A DNA stretch of 63,983 nucleotides, taken from contig JAQXXU010000047.1 in the NCBI GenBank assembly GCA_029226225.1, positions 1 through 63,983 on the forward strand, written 5' to 3'. The position numbers were made by a program, and so were the translations under genes. The DNA is from Lachnospiraceae bacterium (GTDB taxonomy: Bacteria; Bacillota; Clostridia; Lachnospirales; Lachnospiraceae). Shown here in pieces: positions 57,456 to 63,983 of the stretch. Numbering within the stretch: the stretch's first letter is position 1; each line of letters begins with the position of its first letter. The notes beneath the pieces are model-generated. The model made no database searches and had not been told where the DNA came from. It worked only from the letters and a program-made list of their open reading frames with translations.

Positions 57456-58334
57456 ATGAAATACTCAGATTTTAGATCACATCTATTAGACACACTTACA
57501 CAGGAGCTTGGCGCTGAAGTGCAGTTAAGCGTCAGAGACCTCTCAGGCCCGGAGATTTCTGGTACAGGGCAGGATGCCTGTGTCATAAGTATTCCCGATA
57601 GGAGACTGTCTCCTGTATTTTACCCAGGCTATTTTTACCAGAAGTATACTGAAGGCACTTCATTCGAAGAGATAATAGAGAATATAAAGGATTCGATCCG
57701 CTATACTTCGGAGGATTCTCTGGATTTTGAACAGATAGCAGACTATCAGCGCGCGAGACATCATATAGTACCAAGACTCATTCGCGGTAGTGGTATTAAG
57801 GCCGAAAGAGACGGAGGCAGGGTAGAAGTACCGTATCTGGACCTTACCGTGATATTTACTTATGTGATCAGATCAGAAGGCGATGAACTGGTATCTTTTT
57901 CGATTTCCTGGGATCAGATGAACGAATGGGGGATTACAGTAGAGAAAATGCTGCGTGATTCCATAGAGACCGCACAGAGACTTTTTCCATCCTCGATCGA
58001 ATCTATAGAGGATGTACTCTCACTTACTGGTGCGCCTGACATGTACAGGACTTTTCATGTGCTGACGAACTGCAAGAGACAGTACGGGGCGGCCTGCATC
58101 CTATATGATCATGTGCTTGGGGATTTTGCGGACAGGATAGGAGAGGGATTCTATATGATACCATCTTCTGTACATGAGGTGCTCCTTCTGCCGGAGAGTA
58201 TTGGAATACTCCCAGCTGACATGAAGGAGATGCTTGATGATGTAAATGCCTCTGTCGTAAAACCTGAAGAAGTCCTATCTGACAGGATATACTACTATGA
58301 CCGGGAAAGTAGATCTCTGGATTTTGTTGTATGA
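57456..58334 (+). CDS. DUF5688-like protein, copy 1
   Basis: LTQELGAEVQLSVRDLSGPEISGTGQDACVISIPDRRLSPVFYPGYFYQ; paralog at 62329-63204. Confidence 0.75.
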   Translation: MKYSDFRSHLLDTLTQELGAEVQLSVRDLSGPEISGTGQDACVISIPDRRLSPVFYPGYFYQKYTEGTSFEEIIENIKDSIRYTSEDSLDFEQIADYQRARHHIVPRLIRGSGIKAERDGGRVEVPYLDLTVIFTYVIRSEGDELVSFSISWDQMNEWGITVEKMLRDSIETAQRLFPSSIESIEDVLSLTGAPDMYRTFHVLTNCKRQYGAACILYDHVLGDFADRIGEGFYMIPSSVHEVLLLPESIGILPADMKEMLDDVNASVVKPEEVLSDRIYYYDRESRSLDFVV

Positions 58335-59599
58335 GCCATAAGAATGATCACTGCAAGGGTAACGACTTCTGATACTGCAAATGACATGAAGACTCCGGTG
58401 AGGCCGAAGAATCTCGACATAAGAAAGCCAAACAGTGCTATAAGTACCATGCCGCGGAGAAGGGAGCCGGTCACTACGATCCCTGCTCTGGCGGTGGCAG
58501 AGTAATAGGCCAGCAGGAAGATATTGATCCCTGCGAAGATAAATCCGAGGAAATACTCGCGAAGCCCGCTGTGTGCTATTGCGAGAAGCTTGGCGTTGTG
58601 CTGGCTGTTAAAGACATTTATCATAGGATCTGTCAGCAAAAATCCTGCCAGAACGAACATCGCTTCGGCGACTGCTGTTATGATAAGTCCGGACTTGAGG
58701 ACAAGCTTTACATCGCCTCTTCTGCCCTTGCCATAAGCATCGCTTATCAGAGGCTGGAGTCCCTGTGAGATACCATTGAAGATGGCTACTACCACGAGTG
58801 CTATATTGGCGATGACGCTGTAGGCTGCCACTGCGACATTCCCAGCGATCCCGAGGCATAGATAGTTAAATACCAGAGAAGTGAATCCATTTGAGATCTC
58901 GCCTACGAATCCGCTCATTCCCAGAGGTACAGCTTTTTTTATGAATGACAATGACAGGCGGTGTACTTTAAAACCTACTGTGTTATTTTTTCCAAGAAAG
59001 TGTATAAGACAGATCACCATAGACAGGGCTGGACAGCAGATAGTAGCCAGAGCAGCACCGGTGAATCCGAATCCGCATACGAACATGAACACATAGTCGA
59101 AGACTATGTTAAAGGCGCTTCCGGAAAGCTGCGCTGCCATGGCGACAGACGGGGCTTTATCATTCCGGCAGAAAGCCGTGAAGTTGTAGTTACACATGAA
59201 GAACGGCGCGAAGCAGAGACAGAGTCTGGCATAGCCTTTTCCCATTTCCTGCAGCGCGGCGTCCGCGCCCATCAGTGAGAGAACCTGCTTCGGCACTAAA
59301 AGGCCCAGCAGGATAAATGGGATACTGATAAGAAGCGTCCAGCATAGGGACTGCATGAAATACCAGCTTACATCCCGCCCATTTGCCCTGTGGATGCTAT
59401 AGACCACCGACGAGCCTATGCCTATCATGGAGCCAAGCGCGAACATCAGCCCATACAAGGGCAGTGTCATATTCAGTACTGCCAGTCCGTCTGCTCCGAA
59501 TCCCCATGAAATAAAAAAAGTGTCGGCAAGTATATAGACCGAAGTCCCTACCATACCGATCACATTCTGGGATACGTATTTTGCGATTTTCTTTTTCAC
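58295..59599 (-). CDS. MATE family transporter, copy 1
   Basis: GTG start; KKKIAKYVSQNVIGMVGTSVYILADTFFISWGFGADGLAVLNM. Confidence 0.92.
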   Translation of the reverse strand: MKKKIAKYVSQNVIGMVGTSVYILADTFFISWGFGADGLAVLNMTLPLYGLMFALGSMIGIGSSVVYSIHRANGRDVSWYFMQSLCWTLLISIPFILLGLLVPKQVLSLMGADAALQEMGKGYARLCLCFAPFFMCNYNFTAFCRNDKAPSVAMAAQLSGSAFNIVFDYVFMFVCGFGFTGAALATICCPALSMVICLIHFLGKNNTVGFKVHRLSLSFIKKAVPLGMSGFVGEISNGFTSLVFNYLCLGIAGNVAVAAYSVIANIALVVVAIFNGISQGLQPLISDAYGKGRRGDVKLVLKSGLIITAVAEAMFVLAGFLLTDPMINVFNSQHNAKLLAIAHSGLREYFLGFIFAGINIFLLAYYSATARAGIVVTGSLLRGMVLIALFGFLMSRFFGLTGVFMSFAVSEVVTLAVIILMAHTTKSRDLLSRS

Positions 59600-59752
59600 C
59601 GTTGCTCTTTCCTTTCTTTCCTGATGAAATTCTGGACAGAGCTGGCGTCTCGGACACCCGGCAGCAGCAATGTCTGTGTTGGTGCCAGTCGATGTGACAG
59701 AGGCTATTTTATTAGAATGACAGTGAAAAGTCAACCATATTAAAAAAAATAG

Positions 59753-59781
59753 TTGCAAAACAGGATTGGTTAATGTATAAT
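59753..59781 (+). promoter_or_regulatory. Putative promoter for tRNA-Thr
   Basis: TTGCAA-17-TATAAT. Confidence 0.65.
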
Positions 59782-59812
59782 AATATTCGTTGTGACGCAA
59801 TCAGTCGCGCAG

Positions 59813-59885
59813 GCTCTGATAGCACAGTTGGTAGTGCACTTCACTCGTAATGAAGGGGTCGTCCGTTCGAGTCGGATTCAGAGCT
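59813..59885 (+). tRNA. tRNA-Thr (CGT)
   Basis: gctctgatagcacagttggtagtgcacttcactcgtaatgaaggggtcgtccgttcgagtcggattcagagct; loop CTCGTAA. Confidence 0.94.
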
Positions 59886-59892
59886 TCACAGC

Positions 59893-59926
59893 AAAGCCTT
59901 GAAACCAGAGGGTTTCAAGGCTTTTT
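59893..59926 (+). terminator. Terminator after tRNA-Thr
   Basis: aaagccttgaaacc-agag-ggtttcaaggcttttt. Confidence 0.88.
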
Positions 59927-60014
59927 GATTTTAGGTGTTTTATTTTATACGGTATTATATTAGTGGGTGTTGGCGCACATCTGGTGCACACTCTTGTCAA
60001 AAGATATGAAATTT

Positions 60015-60878
60015 TCAGCTGTGCGGGTGAAGGTAGAACTTGCCCGCTATTTTTTCAGTGCGGATGGCGTTGCAGAAGGCGTTTGGGTCTACCTGTTTTA
60101 TCTTCTTGATCATCGAATCCTGCTCTGATGCACCGATAACGGAATAGACTATTTTTCTGTCGTTCTTCTCATGCGAGCCGATACCGTCGATTATCGTGCC
60201 GCCGTGATCAGTTTCGCTGTAGATCATCTCACAGATCTCATCAGGGATCTTCGTGATGATGAGCAGAGTTACCTGCTGGTAATTCCTGTACATCACGTGC
60301 TCGACCTGAGTCGTCGCGAACTGGAAAATGATCGAATACAGCGCCTTATCCCAGCCAAAAAGCAGGCCAGCTACTACGAGTATCACGACATTCATCCCGA
60401 GAATCGCATTGAACGAATCCCTACCGGTCTTCTGGGAAATGAAGATAGATATAAAATCAGTCCCGCCCGTAGTCGTATCATTTCTTAGACACATGGAGAT
60501 GGCAAAACCGTTTATGATGCCGCCGAAGATGCTTATCAGCAGTGTATCATAGGTGATCACATAGCTTGGAAGCAGATCCGTAAGGACAGATGAGAGCGCT
60601 ATCACAAGAAGTGAACTGCCGGTGAATTTTTTACCGATGAAGCGGAAGCCTATATAGACAGGGACAGCGTTTATAGCCAGGTTTAGCGGAGTATAAGGCA
60701 CGCTCACATTTAAAAATTTGGCAAACGACCTCTGGATCAGAAGCGTAAGTCCCGTAGCTCCACCAGGAAAAAGCCCGCCCGTCGATACGAAGGTGTTGAT
60801 ATTTATAGCCATGATAAGCGATGCCGCTATGATAACTATCAGCTGTCTTATACTTTTCAATACGATTTTTTTATCCAT
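60015..60878 (-). CDS. YitT family membrane protein
   Basis: FVSTGGLFPGGATGLTLLIQ; C-terminal DUF2179-like; start at MDKKIVLKS. Confidence 0.88.
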   Translation of the reverse strand: MDKKIVLKSIRQLIVIIAASLIMAININTFVSTGGLFPGGATGLTLLIQRSFAKFLNVSVPYTPLNLAINAVPVYIGFRFIGKKFTGSSLLVIALSSVLTDLLPSYVITYDTLLISIFGGIINGFAISMCLRNDTTTGGTDFISIFISQKTGRDSFNAILGMNVVILVVAGLLFGWDKALYSIIFQFATTQVEHVMYRNYQQVTLLIITKIPDEICEMIYSETDHGGTIIDGIGSHEKNDRKIVYSVIGASEQDSMIKKIKQVDPNAFCNAIRTEKIAGKFYLHPHS

Positions 60879-60928
60879 GAGCCCTATTATAGCCGATGAT
60901 AAGAATTTTTTCATTAAAAATCTGAGAG

Positions 60929-60957
60929 TTGACAATTACTGCGGCTTCCTATAAAAT
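60929..60957 (+). promoter_or_regulatory. Putative promoter of MATE copy 2
   Basis: TTGACA-17-TAAAAT; the matching copy-1 promoter on the minus strand is TTGACT-17-TAAAAT. Confidence 0.6.
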
Positions 60958-60959
60958 AC

Positions 60960-61063
60960 CCTCTGTTCCATCGGTTGGCAACGACACAGACAGTGCTGCT
61001 GCCGGGTGTCCGAGACGCCGGCTCTGTCCATATTTCATCAGAAAAGAAAGGAAAAGAGCAACG
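60960..61063 (+). promoter_or_regulatory. Conserved 5' leader of MATE gene, copy 2
   Basis: ctctgttccatcggttggcaacgacacagacagtgctgctgccgggtgtccgagacgccggctctgtcc closely matches the leader of MATE copy 1. Confidence 0.5.
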
Positions 61064-62353
61064 ATGAAAAAGAAAATCGCAAAGTACGTATCCCAGAACG
61101 TGATCGGCATGGTAGGACAGTCAGTCTACATACTTGCCGACACTTTTTTTATTTCCTGGGGATTCGGAGCAGACGGACTCGCAGTCCTGAACATGGCGCT
61201 TCCGCTCTATGGGCTGATGTTCGCACTGGGGTCCATGATAGGAATAGGCTCAGCAGTCATCTACAGCATCCACAGAGCAAGCGGACGTGATGTCAGCTGG
61301 TATTTCATGCAGTCTTTATGCTGGTCGCTTATCGCGAGCATCCCATTTATACTTTTCGGGCTTTTCGTCCCGAAGCAGATGCTAGCACTGATGGGTGCGG
61401 ACGCAGCATTACAGGAAATGGGAAAAGGCTATGCTAGACTCTGTCTCTGTTTTGCCCCTTTCTTCATGTGCAACTACACCTTTACGGCATTCTGCAGAAA
61501 CGATAAAGCCCCGTCCATAGCCATGGCAGCCCAGCTCTCCGGCAGCGCCTTTAACATAGTCTTCGACTACGTGTTCATGTTCGTCTGCGGATTCGGGTTC
61601 ACCGGTGCAGCACTCGCTACGATCTGCTGTCCTGGCCTCTCTATGGCGATCTGCCTTATCCATTTCCTTGGAAAAAATAACAGAGTCGGATTTAAAGTCC
61701 GCCGCCTGTCTTTTTCATATCTTAGAAAAGCCGTTCCACTCGGGATGAGCGGATTTGTCGGTGAGATATCAAATGGCTTTACTTCACTGGTCTTTAACTA
61801 CCTGTGTCTCGGCATAGCCGGAAACGTAGCCGTAGCAGCCTACTCTGTCATCGCAAATATAGCTCTCGTAGTCACAGCTATCTTCAATGGAATCTCACAG
61901 GGGCTCCAGCCTCTTATCAGTGATTCCTACGGCAAGGGAAGAATAGGAGATCTAAAGTTCGTCCTTAAGTCAGGGCTTATCATCACCTCAGTCGCTGAAG
62001 CTCTCTTCGTCATATCGGCTTTCCTGTTCACCGACCCTATGGTAAATGTATTCAACAGCCAGCACAACGCAGAGCTTCTTGCCATAGCACACAGCGGACT
62101 CAGGGAGTATTTCCTAGGATTTATCTTTGCCGGGATAAATATCTTCCTACTGGCTTACTTCTCAGCAACCGCCAGAGCAAAGATCGTAGTGACCGGTTCC
62201 CTGCTCCGCGGAATGGTGCTTATCGCCCTGTTCGGCTTCGTACTGTCGAGATTCTTCGGACTGGATGGAGTCTTCCTGTCATTTGCAGTCGCAGAACTCA
62301 CGACTCTTATCGTGATACTCCTGATGTCTCACACGGCAAAATCCAGAGACTGA
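61064..62353 (+). CDS. MATE family transporter, copy 2
   Basis: MKKKIAKYVSQNVIGMVGQSVYILADTFFISWGFGADGLAVLNM. Confidence 0.92.
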   Translation: MKKKIAKYVSQNVIGMVGQSVYILADTFFISWGFGADGLAVLNMALPLYGLMFALGSMIGIGSAVIYSIHRASGRDVSWYFMQSLCWSLIASIPFILFGLFVPKQMLALMGADAALQEMGKGYARLCLCFAPFFMCNYTFTAFCRNDKAPSIAMAAQLSGSAFNIVFDYVFMFVCGFGFTGAALATICCPGLSMAICLIHFLGKNNRVGFKVRRLSFSYLRKAVPLGMSGFVGEISNGFTSLVFNYLCLGIAGNVAVAAYSVIANIALVVTAIFNGISQGLQPLISDSYGKGRIGDLKFVLKSGLIITSVAEALFVISAFLFTDPMVNVFNSQHNAELLAIAHSGLREYFLGFIFAGINIFLLAYFSATARAKIVVTGSLLRGMVLIALFGFVLSRFFGLDGVFLSFAVAELTTLIVILLMSHTAKSRD

Positions 62354-63204
62354 CGGCTCTTGTCATAATGGTACACCCTGTCAGAGAGCACTTCATCAGG
62401 CTTTACGATCGAAGCGTTCACATCATCAAGCATCTCTTTCATCTCAGACGGACCAATGCCAATGCTCTGAGGCAGGAGCAGGACTTCGTGAACTGACGAT
62501 GGGATCACATAAAAGCCCTCCCCTATCCTCTCCGCATAGTCCTGCATCACATGATCATAGAGCAGGCAGGCCGCACCATACTGTCTTTTCGAATTCGAAA
62601 GCACGTAGAAAGTATGGTACATGTCAGAATCGTTCGAAAGAGAAAGCACGTCCTCTATCGACTCGATCCTTGGTGGAAAAAGCCTCTGTGCAGTTCTGAC
62701 GGAATCAGCATAGAGCGTCTCTACAGTGATGCCCCAGTCATCCATCTGGTCATCGCTTATCGAAAAAGATACCAGCTCATCGCCTTCGGCCTTTATCACA
62801 TAGGTAAAAATGACCGCCAGGTCGAGATACGGAATAAACGCCCGCTTTCCGAGGCAGACTTCGTGTCCTTCATACCTGATAAGCCGTGGCACGATGTGAT
62901 TCTTCGCGTTATTATAGTCTGCTATCTCATTAAAATCCAAAGAATCCTCGCTCGTGTAGCGGATAGAATCCTTTATGTTCTCCACTATCTCATCGAGTGA
63001 AGTGCCTTCTGAAAACTGCTGGTAAAAGTAACCGGGATAGAATACAGGAGATAGCCTCCTGTCTGGAATTGTGATAACACAGGCATCCTGACCCGTTCCT
63101 GAAATCCCCGGGCAGGAGAGGTCGCCTACGCTCAAACTGACGTCAGCCCCAAGCTCCTGTGTCAATGTGTCTATCAAATGTGTCTTAAAAACTTCGTATG
63201 TCAT
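62329..63204 (-). CDS. DUF5688-like protein, copy 2
   Basis: Clear paralog of 57456-58334; start at MTYEVFKTHLIDTLTQ. Confidence 0.75.
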   Translation of the reverse strand: MTYEVFKTHLIDTLTQELGADVSLSVGDLSCPGISGTGQDACVITIPDRRLSPVFYPGYFYQQFSEGTSLDEIVENIKDSIRYTSEDSLDFNEIADYNNAKNHIVPRLIRYEGHEVCLGKRAFIPYLDLAVIFTYVIKAEGDELVSFSISDDQMDDWGITVETLYADSVRTAQRLFPPRIESIEDVLSLSNDSDMYHTFYVLSNSKRQYGAACLLYDHVMQDYAERIGEGFYVIPSSVHEVLLLPQSIGIGPSEMKEMLDDVNASIVKPDEVLSDRVYHYDKSRQSLDFAV

Positions 63205-63259
63205 ATGCCTCCTTTGCTGGAGGCAGAGGTCTGGGAAAAACCTGAACTGATTATAACAC

Positions 63260-63296
63260 GAGGTCACAAAAAAATCTGTGATTTTTTTGTGACCTC
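63260..63296. repeat. 37-nt palindrome, second copy
   Basis: gaggtcacaaaaaaatc-tgt-gatttttttgtgacctc. Confidence 0.9.
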
Positions 63297-63304
63297 GCTT
63301 TGGT

Positions 63305-63983
63305 TTATACTTCTTCAGCTATGTAGAGTCTTGACCCGAAATCTGTCATGACTCTTATTTTTTCATCGTAGCCTGTCCCGGTAAAGGCCGACGGCAGGTT
63401 AAGTCCCGCATTCATAAGAACTGAACCGGAAACTGTCTCATCGAGAACCTCACTCTTCAGCTTTACGAACTTTGCCACAGCACTCTCCACTACAGACCCT
63501 GGCTTTACATGTACCGGAGCCATCGTGTTTATCATGCTGCCAAAAGTGCGGACATCGATATTTATCGGGATGTTATACACGTGGTACTTTTTCTCGGGAT
63601 CCAGGCCTTTGAACTTCAGGTTCTCGTACCTGATGCCAGGCTTTATCTCCTTTACAAGCATCATTCCGACAGCCTGTGACTTATCCTTTGATACGGTAAC
63701 CCACTTTACTGTGTTATCCTCGTCGTTTACCCGATAAAAATCACCGGTCTGAAGCGTATGTCTCAAGCGCTTGTAGAGGTCGTTGTACGACTTCAGCTCC
63801 TCGAACTCCTCAGATGATAGGTCGAGCGGATTTACCTCCATTCCGTAGCTCGTAAACGCAGCCACGTTAAATCTCGTGTTCATCGGAGTCCTTCTGAGCG
63901 TCTGATGGTTCGGGCAGGCACTTACATGGCCTGTCGCAGCCGAAAGTGGATAGCCCATCGAAAGCCCCTGCTGTATCGCAAGC
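63305..63983 (-). CDS. Alpha-galactosidase (GH36), C-terminal part; truncated by window edge
   Basis: SMGYPLSAATGHVSACPNHQTLRRTPMNTRFNVAAFTSYGMEVNPLDLS nearly identical to the 55000-57363 product. Confidence 0.94.
   Translation of the reverse strand, partial: LAIQQGLSMGYPLSAATGHVSACPNHQTLRRTPMNTRFNVAAFTSYGMEVNPLDLSSEEFEELKSYNDLYKRLRHTLQTGDFYRVNDEDNTVKWVTVSKDKSQAVGMMLVKEIKPGIRYENLKFKGLDPEKKYHVYNIPINIDVRTFGSMINTMAPVHVKPGSVVESAVAKFVKLKSEVLDETVSGSVLMNAGLNLPSAFTGTGYDEKIRVMTDFGSRLYIAEEV

Noticed and set aside
58961-59278. Shadow ORFs inside both MATE genes (e.g. 58961..59278 +, 61006..61290 +, 61409..61663 -)
   Set aside because: Antisense or out-of-frame to strongly supported MATE coding sequence; similarity between copies is explained by the duplication.
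60960-61030. Guanidine-I (ykkC) riboswitch because of GTCCGAGA in the MATE leader
   Set aside because: Only a short match; the remaining conserved ykkC elements were not found.
60929-61063. N-terminal extension of the MATE ORF (MTITAASYKIPSV...RAT)
   Set aside because: It overlaps the promoter and leader; alignment to the other copy needs compensating indels and the RBS (aaaggaaaagag) precedes MKKKIAKY.
62551-63000. 149 aa plus-strand ORF
   Set aside because: Antisense to the DUF5688-like gene copy 2, which has paralog support.
1-63983. CRISPR arrays, IS elements or transposases
   Set aside because: No regularly spaced direct repeats and no transposase-like ORF seen; the hairpin elements are not evenly spaced arrays.

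Overview
Window from a Clostridia/Lachnospiraceae-like Firmicute chromosome (judged from gene content and sequence style, not from a search). It opens in the 3' end of a 23S rRNA followed directly by tRNA-Trp, with no 5S rRNA in between. It then carries: YitT / Gx / NusG-II / GHL10 genes; a helicase with a PD-(D/E)XK-like N-terminus; a two-component system; PrsW; an NSS transporter with CobT; an FMN-riboswitch-controlled riboflavin operon; and a GGDEF/EAL protein. A ~19.5 kb exopolysaccharide locus (24.9-44.2 kb) follows, containing PelD-like, PelF and PelG homologues. Next come dgt-dnaG-rpoD-trmK, RNase P RNA and an alpha-galactosidase operon. The window ends in a large inverted duplication (alpha-galactosidase / DUF5688-like / MATE) around tRNA-Thr and a second YitT gene. 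Observations most worth follow-up: (1) a possible substrate-modification-export module at the end of the Pel-like locus: PqqD-HprK-like kinase, nucleotidyltransferase fused to an S24/S26-like domain, GT2, a small protein with a leader-like N-terminus, and an ABC exporter; (2) a PelD-like protein that keeps an RxxD site in a degenerate GGDEF domain; (3) a candidate C-rich small RNA on the minus strand near 20.3-20.4 kb; (4) a composite hairpin element found twice in opposite orientation (15.7 kb and 20.1-20.3 kb); (5) conserved leaders, palindromes and SD-sequestering hairpins in the two arms of the inverted duplication. All family calls come from reading motifs; no database search was run.
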